Shown here in pieces: positions 1 through 8,703 of a stretch of 64,000 nt of DNA (position 1 is its first letter; each line of letters opens with the position of its first letter). The stretch is taken from positions 4,291,810 to 4,355,809 of the forward strand of contig NZ_JOJP01000001.1 of assembly GCF_000710775.1 (NCBI RefSeq), read 5' to 3'. The position numbers and the translations under genes are program-made. Below the pieces are notes generated by a model. The model had not been told where the DNA came from and did no database searches. It saw only the letters and a list, made by a program, of their open reading frames with translations. This stretch comes from Endozoicomonas elysicola. Lineage in GTDB: Bacteria > Pseudomonadota > Gammaproteobacteria > Pseudomonadales > Endozoicomonadaceae.

Positions 1-2
1 TG

Positions 3-296
3 ACAACTGACGACAAAGTCCGTCAGGCCGTTATCACCCAACTTATCTGCCACTTCCAACTGAAACTCAGCCACATTGAGAATCAGTTCGGTATCCAGTT
101 CCGAGATTACTTCCGCGACGAGCTGGGCAGGCTTGAACCAATGATAAATGACGGTCTTGTTAGCCTGAGCAGCGACAACATTCTGGAAGTACTCCCTAGA
201 GGGAAAATACTGATTCGCAATATTTGTATGCAATTTGACCACTATCTCAACCAACCACTAATGAAAGAAAGACCTCTCTACTCAAAAGTTATTTAA
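3..296 (+). CDS. hemN: Oxygen-independent coproporphyrinogen III oxidase, C-terminal part (5' truncated by window edge)
   Basis: The open frame enters from the left edge with no start and ends at TAA, giving the last 97 residues. The motif KILIRNICMQFDHYL and a terminus ending in YSKVI match the C-terminal helical domain of HemN, the radical-SAM enzyme that decarboxylates coproporphyrinogen III to protoporphyrinogen IX without oxygen in the cytoplasm. The radical-SAM CxxxCxxC core lies outside the window. The next gene on the same strand is an FNR-type oxygen sensor; hemN next to fnr/anr is a common gammaproteobacterial arrangement and hemN is a known FNR/Anr target, which supports the call. 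The family assignment is firm; whether the whole gene is intact cannot be seen. Confidence 0.9.
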   Translation, partial: TTDDKVRQAVITQLICHFQLKLSHIENQFGIQFRDYFRDELGRLEPMINDGLVSLSSDNILEVLPRGKILIRNICMQFDHYLNQPLMKERPLYSKVI

Positions 297-302
297 AAAA
301 AT

Positions 303-336
303 CCTCCATAGCTGTATGTATCCAGAGCTATGGAGG
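303..336. terminator. Hairpin after hemN, possible terminator
   Basis: Perfect 11-bp arms CCTCCATAGCT (303-313) and AGCTATGGAGG (326-336) enclose a 12-nt loop, starting 7 nt after the hemN stop. There is no T tract on the plus side, but an A run (295-301) before it would act as a T tract for minus-strand transcripts. It probably ends hemN transcription or works in both directions. Confidence 0.5.
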
Positions 337-830
337 ACACTTCCTCCCCTGAAAATAAGCCCTGCGATAGCAGTCCAGATAAATCCAGAGACGCACTAAA
401 CAGCCACTTATCAGAAAAAAACTGAAACTGACTACTATTTGTCACGACTCTCACATTGATTTACTTGAAACATAAGTGCAAAATCTGCCACGTCAGTCAA
501 ATACCATGAACGAAGATTCAATCCTGTGACCCAAGACAACCGCAGGTGGATTTTCTCAGGATAGTGACGCACAACCACCAGAACTGCTAAAAGGTATTGA
601 TACCTGAAACAATTCTGAGATGGATAGACGACACAGCAAATGAAAGCTCATCGGAAAAGCCGTAGCTTATGGAGCTCTATATGATGCTCGACTGGAACAG
701 CACTAAACACTTACTTTAGCTCTGCCCAGTTGCGTATATACCTGACTTACACTCCGGTAACATTTCCCATAAACTCGTGTCTTCCATAAAACAGTGTCGA
801 ATTTCGCAAATACGACTTTGAGGCCTCTCA
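337..830. other. Intergenic region between hemN and fnr
   Basis: Almost 500 bp with no supportable gene. It should contain the fnr promoter. A weak FNR-like sequence, TTGAT-TTAC-TTGAA at 456-469, has only a good left half-site and is not called. Nothing else recognisable was seen. Confidence 0.4.
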
Positions 831-1589
831 ATGACGTCAAAGCCCAACGTCCGACAGCCGAGCCATGTGGCCTGCAGAGACTGCAGCCTCAGCTCACTGT
901 GCCTACCACTGGCACTAAGCATTAAGGATATTGATCAGCTGGATCACATCATCAAGCGTGGACGTCCTTTGAAAAAAGGCGAACACCTGTTTCTGGAAGG
1001 CGACCCCTTCACCAGTGTCTTTGCTGTTCGATCAGGGGCTATCAAAACCTACACGGCAACAAATGAGGGCGAGGAGCAGATCACCGGCTTCTACCTGCCC
1101 AGCGAAATTCTTGGCCTGAGTGGCATGGATACCGATACCTATCCGGTTTCTGCCCAAGCCATGGAAACCACCATGATCTGCGAGATTCCTTTCGAGCAAC
1201 TGGAAACGCTTTCAGACCAATTCCCAGAGCTTCGCCGGCACCTGATGCGCTTGATGAGCAAAAGAATCCGCGAAGATCAGCAAATGATGATGCTGCTATC
1301 CAAGAAAAATGCTGATGAGCGTATTGCAACATTCCTGATCAACCTTGCCAGCCGCTTCCGTCGTCGTGGCTTTTCTTCGCAGTCTTTCCGGTTGTCCATG
1401 TCCAGAAATGAAATGGGCAACTATCTGGGACTGGCAGTAGAAACTGTGAGCCGGGTATTCACTCGATTCCAGAAAAACGGGCTGATCTCGGCTGTCGGCA
1501 AGGAGATTGAAATCCGCAACTCTGTTGAGCTGTGTGCTCTGGCAGGCGGAAAAACGCTGGAACCCAACCCGATTGCCACCAGCGCCTGA
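831..1589 (+). CDS. fnr: FNR/Anr oxygen-sensing transcription regulator
   Basis: A 252-aa CRP/FNR-family regulator. It binds an oxygen-labile [4Fe-4S] cluster and, under low oxygen, dimerises to activate or repress anaerobic genes. The four cluster ligands are visible: Cys15, Cys18 and Cys24 in the N-terminal CxxCxxxxxC segment, and Cys117 in MICEIP. A cNMP-type beta-roll spans about 35-130, a dimer helix about 130-160, and a helix-turn-helix about 185-225 whose recognition helix carries E204, S207 and R208, the ExxSR signature for TTGAT half-sites. GAGG 7 nt before the ATG supports the start. The tail after about residue 240 is poorly conserved. Neighbouring hemN and the FNR box before aspA (59460-59473) are likely targets. 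The call is secure. Confidence 0.95.
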   Translation: MTSKPNVRQPSHVACRDCSLSSLCLPLALSIKDIDQLDHIIKRGRPLKKGEHLFLEGDPFTSVFAVRSGAIKTYTATNEGEEQITGFYLPSEILGLSGMDTDTYPVSAQAMETTMICEIPFEQLETLSDQFPELRRHLMRLMSKRIREDQQMMMLLSKKNADERIATFLINLASRFRRRGFSSQSFRLSMSRNEMGNYLGLAVETVSRVFTRFQKNGLISAVGKEIEIRNSVELCALAGGKTLEPNPIATSA

Positions 1590-1600
1590 CTTTATTCTTT

Positions 1601-1636
1601 AAAGACGCTACTCTTTGGGGTAGCTTCTTCCTTTTA
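1601..1636 (+). terminator. Rho-independent terminator of fnr
   Basis: GCTACTC (1607-1613) pairs with GGGTAGC (1618-1624) around a TTTG loop, with flanking AAGA/TTCTT extending the stem, followed by a T-rich TTCTTCCTTTT. It begins 11 nt after the fnr stop. Confidence 0.75.
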
Positions 1637-1656
1637 TCATATCGACTGATAGCGGC

Positions 1657-2226
1657 ATGCACTCTCTCATGCATACAAACGAAAGCTCATCCGTTCAGGA
1701 ATACCTTCAATCCCAAATCAGAACCATACCGGACTGGCCCCACAAAGGCATTCTGTTTCGGGATATCACCACACTCTTTGAAAATCCAGAAGCATGGCGC
1801 AAGACCGTCGACGTCATGGTTCAGCGATACGAGAAGCAAGCCTTTGACCGAATCGGTGCACTGGATGCCCGTGGCTTTTTATTAGGTTCAACGCTCGCCT
1901 ATATTCTAAACAAGCCACTGATTCTATTTCGTAAAAAGGGAAAACTCCCTGGCAAAACCATCAGTGTTGAATATGATCTGGAGTACGGTAAAGCCATTCT
2001 TGAAATGCATGAAGACACCATTCTGCCCGGGGAAAAAGTCTTGCTAATGGACGATTTGATTGCCACTGGTGGTACGCTACTGGCAGCTGACCAGCTAATT
2101 CAAAAAGCCGGCGCCAGCACACTGGAAGCCGCTGCGATTATAAACCTCCCTGATCTCAAGGGTGCTGACAGGCTTAATGCTGCCGGCATTCCAACATACG
2201 CCCTGTGCAATTTTGAAGGCGAATAG
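1657..2226 (+). CDS. apt: Adenine phosphoribosyltransferase
   Basis: Cytoplasmic purine-salvage enzyme that makes AMP and pyrophosphate from adenine and PRPP. The 189-aa product matches the family length. Visible hallmarks are the N-terminal IRTIPDWPHKGILFRDITT segment, the GALDARGF motif near 67-74, the flexible-loop RKKGKLPG near 92-99, and the PRPP-binding loop MDDLIATGGT at 131-140. No clear Shine-Dalgarno precedes the first ATG; an in-frame ATG at 1669 (residue 5) is an equally plausible start. The gene sits between the fnr terminator and a palindromic repeat, so it is probably a single-gene unit. Confidence 0.95.
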   Translation: MHSLMHTNESSSVQEYLQSQIRTIPDWPHKGILFRDITTLFENPEAWRKTVDVMVQRYEKQAFDRIGALDARGFLLGSTLAYILNKPLILFRKKGKLPGKTISVEYDLEYGKAILEMHEDTILPGEKVLLMDDLIATGGTLLAADQLIQKAGASTLEAAAIINLPDLKGADRLNAAGIPTYALCNFEGE

Positions 2227-2300
2227 GGTCTCAGGTTCAGAATTTCAGGGATGATACGATATTTCTCTTAGGTTCATAGAAATAGATTTTTAACAGGACC

Positions 2301-2445
2301 TATACCCAAAGGATTTCAAGTTGCTGCGCGGCGCGCAAATAAGCGAAGTCCCGGGAGCCTAGCAATACTAAGTGACCGGGCCGGGCTGGCGCTCCAGTGA
2401 GAGAAGGCAGCCAACCAAGTAACAACTTGAAAGGCAATGGGTGCA
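2301..2445. repeat. Dispersed palindromic intergenic repeat (MITE/REP-like)
   Basis: Imperfect terminal inverted repeats: ACCCAAAGGATTTCAAGTTG at 2305-2324 against the reverse complement of CAACTTGAAAGGCAATGGGT at 2423-2442 (15 of 20 identical). The interior is GC-rich with further hairpins around 2350-2390. The ends resemble a noncoding repeat common in Vibrio, Shewanella and other marine gammaproteobacteria (from memory, not searched). It fills most of the apt to 2521 gap. Confidence 0.55.
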
Positions 2446-2520
2446 AGAGACTCTCCGGCGGGCATTACAGAAGCCCACAGCCGGAACACTTAACCTCCCC
2501 CATAAAAAGGACTTTTTCAC

Positions 2521-3060
2521 ATGGGAATCTGCGCCAAGGAGCTAAGGCACTATGTTGTCCGCCCCGCCCTGAAACATTTGGGTATGTGGAGTCCAACCGG
2601 CGAAAACCTGCTTCTTGGTACAGCTGCCAGAGAAACAGGGCTTGGTTTCCACCTGAAGCTTGCCAATCATCAGGCCCTTGGCATTTATCAGATATCACCA
2701 CGCATGCACCGAAATATCTGGGATTATTTCCTGGCACCACAGCCCGATCTATCCAGTAAAGTCCGCGGACTGGCCAGCCAGAGAGAGTTTCTTTCCCACC
2801 CTCATCATGAGCTGGCAACCAATCTGGTCTACGCCACTGCCATTGCCTGGCTTGTCTATCATCGCGCTGGCATCAACATAGCGAAAATAGATAAAGACGA
2901 TATTCTGTCGATGGGCAAGTTGTGGCACAAATACTTCCACAGCAGAAACCCGGGCACTGCCCAGAGTTTCTGTGACAGTTACCAAAACATGATCATTGAG
3001 TCAGGAAGTTCCAGAGAAGAAATAGACTATTTCAATAAAGCCGCAGCCAAACCTGCTTAA
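2521..3060 (+). CDS. Phage-type lysozyme-like hypothetical protein
   Basis: A 179-aa protein with no signal peptide or membrane segment. The segment LLLGTAARETGLG (about 31-43) followed by QALGIYQISP (51-60) and HRNIWDYFL (63-71) has the layout of small phage proteins with a lysozyme/transglycosylase-like fold, in which a Glu after a TAA/QE-type helix precedes a GxYQ strand; here the Glu is about residue 38. I infer, from memory of such phage proteins, a peptidoglycan-active or phage structural origin; activity is not shown. It stands alone next to a repeat element with no other phage genes nearby, suggesting a solitary acquired or domesticated gene. The start follows CCCATAAAAAGGACTTTTTCAC, giving AAGGA about 8 nt before the ATG. 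Confidence 0.5.
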   Translation: MGICAKELRHYVVRPALKHLGMWSPTGENLLLGTAARETGLGFHLKLANHQALGIYQISPRMHRNIWDYFLAPQPDLSSKVRGLASQREFLSHPHHELATNLVYATAIAWLVYHRAGINIAKIDKDDILSMGKLWHKYFHSRNPGTAQSFCDSYQNMIIESGSSREEIDYFNKAAAKPA

Positions 3061-3171
3061 CGTTTATTTGAATCAAGAAAGATTTGAACCAAAAAGCATC
3101 CGAAGAGAACGATAATGCCGACGCAGCAATCAGACTCTTCAGGCGCTTCAATTATTTAAATACACCGCTCG

Positions 3172-3501
3172 CTATAACCCTTTGGCCTCAGCACACCTAA
3201 CACACAGGTCAGCATAAGGCATAACCTCCAGACGCTGCTCCGGAATCTCCTTTCCACAAGCAGAGCAAAAACCATAATCTCCCTCATTCATACGGTCAAG
3301 CGCACGATTGATTTTGCCAAGCTCCATTACCGCCTCATTTCCAAGAGCGTCGATAACTTCATCATTCTCCCTTTCCTGAGCCTGTTCTGACCAGTCAGCA
3401 CTGTTTTTACGAGTGGCATCCTTTTTAATACTACCCAGACGGGTATTCAACTCATCCCTGCGAGCCAACAACCAACGTTGCAATTTATCATGATCTGTCA
3501 T
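3172..3501 (-). CDS. DksA/TraR-family zinc-finger protein
   Basis: A 109-aa protein of the TraR/DksA C4-type zinc-finger family, which binds RNA polymerase through the secondary channel. An N-terminal coiled-coil hairpin (about 3-65) contains EQAQERENDEV, and the C-terminal finger has CSAC and CVRC cysteine pairs. It is shorter than canonical DksA (about 150 aa), and the DxxDxA tip motif of DksA is not evident, so it fits the YbiI-like branch rather than DksA itself. I start it at the ATG at 3501 because AGGGG lies 8 nt upstream; an ATG 11 codons earlier (3534) is in frame. It converges with ttcA across about 370 bp. Confidence 0.8.
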   Translation of the reverse strand: MTDHDKLQRWLLARRDELNTRLGSIKKDATRKNSADWSEQAQERENDEVIDALGNEAVMELGKINRALDRMNEGDYGFCSACGKEIPEQRLEVMPYADLCVRCAEAKGL

Positions 3502-3877
3502 TTCGCTACCCCTGCTCCAAACACTGGACTGCATCGCTTTTATTCTTAAAAGAACTGCATTGTTAAAAGGTCAAAGGTCACTCTTTACCATAACATAAAA
3601 CGGGTATGCCTTACTGCAGTCAACCAACAGCTAAACCAAACCAAACCAAACAAAAACACTGTTTTCAACTCATGGTAATTTGATTGTTTTCGAAAATCCT
3701 GAATGCAAATAGTAGATCATTGATACCGGAAGCGTAATACTCTCTACAAAGAAAATAATCTTCCCCCCAATCCAGTGTCCAATAGCTACTAATGACTTTC
3801 CGATAAACACTGACTTGGTGGAATCATAACCGGCAGATATAATCTGTCGATTTACACTGACGGCTAACACAACCCCT

Positions 3878-4792
3878 ATGACCTCCACCAACCTGACTGG
3901 TTCTGAAAAATACAGTTTCAATAAGCTCCAGAAAAAGCTCAGACGTCTTACAGGAAGAGCCATTGAAGACTTCAATATGATTGAAGAGGGTGACAGGGTC
4001 ATGGTTTGCCTGTCGGGGGGGAAAGACAGCTATACTATGCTGCATATTCTCATGAGCCTGCAGAAAAGCGCCCCGATTCACTTTGAGCTGATTGCTGTCA
4101 ATCTGGACCAGAAACAGCCAGGTTTCCCAGAGCACATCCTGCCAGAGTATCTGGATGGCCTTGGAGTTCCGTATCATATCATCAACCGGGATACCTATTC
4201 CGTAGTTAAAGAAAAAGTACCTGAAGGCAAGACAACCTGTGGCCTCTGCTCACGACTACGAAGAGGCACCCTGTACGCATTTGCTGAAGATATTGGTGCT
4301 ACCAAAATTGCCCTGGGCCATCATAAGGACGATATCGTTGAAACCATGTTCCTCAACATGTTCTATGGTTCAAGGTTATCTGCCATGCCTCCAAAACTGC
4401 GCTCCGACGATGGTCGAAACATTGTTATTCGTCCTCTGGCCTATTGCCGGGAAAAAGACATCACCCGCTTCTCGGAGCAATTGGAGTTCCCGATTATTCC
4501 CTGCAACCTGTGTGGCTCCCAGGAAAATCTGCAACGACAGAATATTAAAGCGATGCTGACAGAATGGGAGAGGAAAAACCCCAGCCGTATAGAGTCAATT
4601 TTTACCGCTATGCAAAATATTGCACCTTCACAAATGGCGGACACCGAGCTGTTTGATTTTAAAAATCTGGAGCTTGACAGAAGCGGAGATCGTAAAGATT
4701 ACGAACATGCTGATAATCAGACCATTTTTTCCGGTAATATCAGCATTCTGGAGAAAGACAATGGGGTTCAGGTTATTAATTTTGAACCTTAA
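3878..4792 (+). CDS. ttcA: tRNA 2-thiocytidine synthetase TtcA
   Basis: TtcA thiolates cytidine 32 of certain tRNAs using ATP and a [4Fe-4S] cluster. The 304-aa sequence shows the PP-loop SGGKDS (46-51), the central C121-GL-C124 pair, GHHKDD at about 147-152, and Cys209/Cys212 in IPCNLCGSQ, one of which should be the third cluster ligand. Length and motifs match E. coli TtcA (311 aa). The C-terminal 30 residues are variable. Linkage to the fnr/hemN region recurs in gammaproteobacteria. The region before it (3535-3877) is AT-rich and shows no other gene. Call secure. Confidence 0.95.
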   Translation: MTSTNLTGSEKYSFNKLQKKLRRLTGRAIEDFNMIEEGDRVMVCLSGGKDSYTMLHILMSLQKSAPIHFELIAVNLDQKQPGFPEHILPEYLDGLGVPYHIINRDTYSVVKEKVPEGKTTCGLCSRLRRGTLYAFAEDIGATKIALGHHKDDIVETMFLNMFYGSRLSAMPPKLRSDDGRNIVIRPLAYCREKDITRFSEQLEFPIIPCNLCGSQENLQRQNIKAMLTEWERKNPSRIESIFTAMQNIAPSQMADTELFDFKNLELDRSGDRKDYEHADNQTIFSGNISILEKDNGVQVINFEP

Positions 4793-4851
4793 TTGATCAT
4801 TTGGGGCTGCTGCTGGATTCAAGCAATAAGCGCAGCCTCAAAACTACCAAA

Positions 4852-5664
4852 TTAGGGCCTGTATTCATTCAGCTTCCAATTGTAACGATAGCTGGTCCGC
4901 CCCCTGTAGTCTTCCAACTTTTTCTTTAAGTCACCACTCGCAAAAGTCTTTAACTCTTTCATTACATTATCTTCATCAACAAAATCATCTTCGTACCAAT
5001 CAAAAATACTTGAAAGCACCAGGCGACCACTCACAAAAGAAGCCCCTTTTCTCTGATTTATAAAACGCCTCGCAGCAGCGTCAAGCTGCTCATCAATACT
5101 CTCTCCTTGATAGACATCTGGCAATAAATCAGGACACCCGATACTGGCACAGTTCAGAGCGTAGTGAATTCGGGGGTTATTCCATATTGGCCGGAGAATG
5201 CGGTGCTCTATATCATGCAGGGAGATCTTTTGCCCTGCAATCGTAATGAGCTCATCCCGCCAGGGCCCCATACGGAACCACCCCTTACCTAGCTTGGTAA
5301 TGGACTTGACCGGGTAATAATCAAGAATCAGGTCAACGGTTAACGCGTTATATAGATTGATCCAATAAGCCAGCTGCTCACTGCGATTAAGCTTTCTGGG
5401 GTCCTGTCCTGCAAGACTCTTGAGATAAACATCTAACGCTTCTTTATCAGACTTTTTAACACGTCCATATTCGACCATATACATCTCCATTGACTCAGAG
5501 TGCTTTACGTAACGGTCAAGAAAGCGCTGCCACATAGAGTGATCAACAGCTAACTCACTTTTCTTGTCAGTTTTATCCCAGTATGACCAGCGGTCCGGGG
5601 AGGGTACCGCCTGAGCAGTAATACTGAGCAAAAGAAGTAAAGCCGAGACGAAGTATCTAGCCAT
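4852..5664 (-). CDS. Exported DUF547 protein, copy 1
   Basis: A 270-aa protein with an N-terminal signal peptide (hydrophobic ALLLLLSITAQA, likely cleaved after AQA) and a DUF547 domain (PF04784). The family hallmark EQLAYWINLYNALTVDLILD, the NCASIGCPDL segment (with two cysteines) and the C-terminal YRYNWKLNEY ending are present. The function of DUF547 is unknown; an exported location is inferred from the signal peptide. The first in-frame start (5673) is GTG; the ATG at 5664 has AAGGTG 6 nt upstream and is preferred. It lies directly downstream of a paralogue on the same strand, with about 110 bp between them, so the pair looks like a tandem duplication. Confidence 0.8.
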   Translation of the reverse strand: MARYFVSALLLLLSITAQAVPSPDRWSYWDKTDKKSELAVDHSMWQRFLDRYVKHSESMEMYMVEYGRVKKSDKEALDVYLKSLAGQDPRKLNRSEQLAYWINLYNALTVDLILDYYPVKSITKLGKGWFRMGPWRDELITIAGQKISLHDIEHRILRPIWNNPRIHYALNCASIGCPDLLPDVYQGESIDEQLDAAARRFINQRKGASFVSGRLVLSSIFDWYEDDFVDEDNVMKELKTFASGDLKKKLEDYRGRTSYRYNWKLNEYRP

Positions 5665-5777
5665 TCGTGGCACCTTCTCAGTGTTTTTAGACAGCTATTG
5701 ATTATTGACAACCCTGATAATGAAACCCACTGATCTAAATAACGGATATCAAGAAAGTTGATCGGCAGTGAGGTGAA

Positions 5778-6641
5778 CTACTTCAACTCATTCAACCCCC
5801 AGTTATACTGATACTGAATCACTCCTGTATATTTCTTAAGCTTTCTGGCTGTTGCCACAGAAGCAAACTGGCGTAAATGCAATACAACGCCCTCCTGGTC
5901 AATAAAGTCCTTTTCATACCATTCATAAATGCGGGAAAGCGTTAGCCTTCCATCTATCCAGCTCACGCCTTTTTCCTGGCGAATAAACCGCCTGGCAAGC
6001 TCATCCAGCATTTGATCGGTCGTTGTCGCAGAGAAGACTTTACCGGACAGATCAGGACACCCAAGACTTGCACAGTTCACCGCATAATGAATCCGACTAT
6101 CTTCCCATAAAGGCCTGAGAATCCTGTGCTCAATATCATTCAATGTCAGTTTTTGTCCCGCTACACGGGTAATATCGCTATCCCATGGACCAAAACGGTA
6201 CCATGGACCAATCTTAGTAATGGACTTAACAGGGTAATGCTCAAGGATCAGATCAACCGTTAAGGCATTGTAAAAATTAATCCAATAAGCTTTCTGTTCC
6301 GCTTTTGAGTAGTTTCTGGGGTCAAGAGAAGACATTTCCCTGAGGTACTTATCAAGTTTATCCCGGCCTTTCTGACTGACATTCCGATAACGAAAACGAT
6401 TTCCATCTGGCCGAAGCACCAGATATTTATCCAGAACCTCCTGCCACATATCATGATTTATCACAGCTGAAGAATCAGGATTGCTTTTATCCCAGTATGC
6501 CCAGTACTTACTGGCAGGGGCAGCTATAGCCACATGAGAGAGAGTAGATACAAGAGTAAAAAGTATGAACGTCATTGCTCTACGTCGTAGATTTGCCAAG
6601 CAATAACGCAACGAGGCGAGTTTAGCCAAAGAGAAGCGCAT
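5778..6641 (-). CDS. Exported DUF547 protein, copy 2
   Basis: A 287-aa paralogue of the neighbouring gene: QKAYWINFYNALTVDLILE, YPVKSITKIG, NCASLGCPDL and YQYNWGLNEL align closely with copy 1. The N-terminus carries a long basic stretch before a hydrophobic signal segment (TFILFTLVSTLSHVAIAAPA), so the true start may be the internal ATG at 6575 rather than 6641; GGAG about 11 nt before 6641 weakly favours the upstream one. Location is predicted outside the cytoplasm. Function unknown (DUF547, PF04784). The bax-like gene upstream is on the same strand, about 60 bp away, and might be co-transcribed. Confidence 0.8.
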   Translation of the reverse strand: MRFSLAKLASLRYCLANLRRRAMTFILFTLVSTLSHVAIAAPASKYWAYWDKSNPDSSAVINHDMWQEVLDKYLVLRPDGNRFRYRNVSQKGRDKLDKYLREMSSLDPRNYSKAEQKAYWINFYNALTVDLILEHYPVKSITKIGPWYRFGPWDSDITRVAGQKLTLNDIEHRILRPLWEDSRIHYAVNCASLGCPDLSGKVFSATTTDQMLDELARRFIRQEKGVSWIDGRLTLSRIYEWYEKDFIDQEGVVLHLRQFASVATARKLKKYTGVIQYQYNWGLNELK

Positions 6642-6699
6642 GGGAATTCCATCTCCCTAATCAATATTCAATCACATAAGCTATTGTGGTAATTGCCAG

Positions 6700-7518
6700 T
6701 TAACCCTGATCACCTAAATCATATTGCAGCAACTTATTGCTATTGATCATGGAGAGCAGCTCTTCAATATACTCAGCACCACGGATGGAATAAGCCTGCA
6801 AGCCGTGAGCCAGGTCGGCTCCAGTAAACTGTTCCTGACTTACCCTTCTCTGCTCTCTCAACTCTCTCAAAGTCCGATACTGGTGATTTGTATTCAGATT
6901 GTGCATGTAAGCACTGACCGAAGCAGCGACATCCTCAAACTTCTGGACTTCATAGGTCTCACCCTCCGGACGAGACCCTGGAACAATTCCACACCCCGGA
7001 CTGAAACACCACTGGCCAAAGAAATTGTTGCCTTGTCTGGCAAATCTGGACGTACCCCATGCCGTTTCATTAGCAGACTGAGCCAAAGCAAGAGAGGCTG
7101 GTATCGTATCAACACGGGTAAGCAACGCCTGGAAAAATGCTTCATCAAAGACTCGAACATCCCGAAGACGATACTTTTTGGCCATTTCAGCAAGCCATAC
7201 CTTGTCTTGTTCTGAGAAACCAGACAGGGAAGATAAGGCAATAACCCTCTCACGATTTTTCAAAATCGTGTCATTCTCCTGTTGAACCATTGGCAGCAAA
7301 AAGCCAAAGAAAGCGCTCTTTTTGGCTTTAACATCCAGCATATCGCTAAAATCAGGTATTGCAGTTATCGGTTTTTCTTGTACTTCTTCAACAACCTCAT
7401 GAGCTGTGACTTCTGGCTCAACCGGCAACTCCCTCTCACCTCTCCAATGGACTCCCCCAGACAACACCAGCAAAGCCAGTAAAACACCCAGCATTATTTT
7501 ATCAATCTTATTGAGCAT
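6700..7518 (-). CDS. Bax-like glucosaminidase (peptidoglycan hydrolase)
   Basis: A 272-aa protein with one N-terminal membrane anchor (about 7-25, IMLGVLLALLVLSGGVHW), a Pro/Glu-rich linker and a C-terminal glucosaminidase domain (PF01832, as in E. coli Bax and FlgJ). PASLALAQSANETAWGTSRFARQGNNFFGQW is the characteristic core (about residues 140-170), including the Glu expected for catalysis in the SANETAWG helix. It should act in the periplasm, cutting glycan strands between N-acetylglucosamine and N-acetylmuramic acid. GAGGA 5 nt before the ATG supports the start. E. coli Bax has the same overall size (274 aa). Confidence 0.85.
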   Translation of the reverse strand: MLNKIDKIMLGVLLALLVLSGGVHWRGERELPVEPEVTAHEVVEEVQEKPITAIPDFSDMLDVKAKKSAFFGFLLPMVQQENDTILKNRERVIALSSLSGFSEQDKVWLAEMAKKYRLRDVRVFDEAFFQALLTRVDTIPASLALAQSANETAWGTSRFARQGNNFFGQWCFSPGCGIVPGSRPEGETYEVQKFEDVAASVSAYMHNLNTNHQYRTLRELREQRRVSQEQFTGADLAHGLQAYSIRGAEYIEELLSMINSNKLLQYDLGDQG

Positions 7519-7786
7519 GCATTCCTCAGCAAAACAGTGCGGTTAACAATAGGATAAAGGCTTATAGCCAGAAAAGGCAGAAAAATCATTAAAAAACACC
7601 CGAATTCTTTACAATCCGGACAAATTGTGCCAACACTTGGAGGACGGCTTAATGCGGTTTCGCAGTGGAAAATCCCTGTGGAGAGCCAATAATAATAACA
7701 AAGATTAACCGCCGGTCAGTATCAGTATCCACCACTTCAGTGGAAGAAGCGGCCTGGTACCCTGCCGAATACATGGAGGCACTGTT

Positions 7787-8398
7787 ATGATCCTAAGCCA
7801 TTTCTGGGGCTTGCTCACGGAGCCCGATAACGAATGGATCAGCATTCGAAAGAACCCACCCGGACTGATTCAGCTCTACCTTGGTCAAATTATCTGGTTG
7901 GCAGCTTTACCCGCCATATGCGCTTACATTGGCACCACAATGGTTGGCTGGAGCCTTCCTGGTAGCACCAATGTTGTCCGGCTCACCCCTGAAAGTGCAC
8001 TATGGATGTCAATACTCGCCTGGATGGCCATGATCTGCGGGGTAGCCGTGATAAGCTGGTTTATTCAATGGATGAGCAATAGCTTTAACAGCGACCCTAC
8101 TCTCACTGACTGCACAGCATTTACCTGCTATACCGCCTATCCACTGTTTTTGATTGGTATCTGTGGCCTTTACCCATCAATATGGCTGGCCATTATTGCC
8201 GCCACAGTGGCCGTATCTGCCACAGCCTACCTTCTTTATAGTGGACTTCATGTCTTTATGAAGATTCCCAAGGAGCAGGGCTTTATCTATGCCAGTTCAG
8301 TACTCTGTATCGGGTTGGTGGTTCTGGTATCGATTATGATCACTACCGTTATTTTCTGGGGCATGGGTATTGGGCCTGAGTACGTGCAAGTGTACTAA
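7787..8398 (+). CDS. Yip1-family inner-membrane protein
   Basis: A 203-aa protein with five predicted transmembrane helices (about 33-52, 70-92, 110-130, 132-152, 165-190). The N-terminal HFWGLLTEPDNEWISIR and the spacing of helices match the bacterial Yip1 domain family (PF04893), whose role is unknown. GGAGG 7 nt before the ATG fixes the start. It is transcribed away from bax, with about 270 bp between them that show no other gene. Nothing in the sequence points to a substrate or partner. Confidence 0.75.
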   Translation: MILSHFWGLLTEPDNEWISIRKNPPGLIQLYLGQIIWLAALPAICAYIGTTMVGWSLPGSTNVVRLTPESALWMSILAWMAMICGVAVISWFIQWMSNSFNSDPTLTDCTAFTCYTAYPLFLIGICGLYPSIWLAIIAATVAVSATAYLLYSGLHVFMKIPKEQGFIYASSVLCIGLVVLVSIMITTVIFWGMGIGPEYVQVY

Positions 8399-8703
8399 CA
8401 AGTTAAAATGGGCTTTGGTGAAAGAAATCAAAGTCCATTCCTAATTTAAATTACTCATAAAGCAATTATTGAAAACAGTTATCAAACAAAGTTCGAATAA
8501 ATATAAAGTCACCAATCATAAAAAATCATCACAGATATGTATTTTTCAAACCAATATTTCATAGATACATCACACTCAATTTGAAAACCCTGTTTTTTCA
8601 TCTCTGAAGTCAATTCCTACTACGTTTCTCACACAAATAGTATGGTTAATAACGCAAATGAAATTGTGACAATCAAACTATGATCCAAAAAAAGAGATGA
8701 ATC
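8399..8703. other. AT-rich intergenic region before the 928-aa orphan
   Basis: About 305 bp, clearly richer in A and T than the housekeeping genes nearby, with no open frame of note. It should hold the promoter of the 928-aa gene. The composition change marks the left edge of an accessory segment. Confidence 0.4.

Noticed and set aside
456-469. Possible FNR box TTGATTTACTTGAA between hemN and fnr
   Set aside because: Only the left half-site matches; the right half TTGAA departs from ATCAA at two positions.
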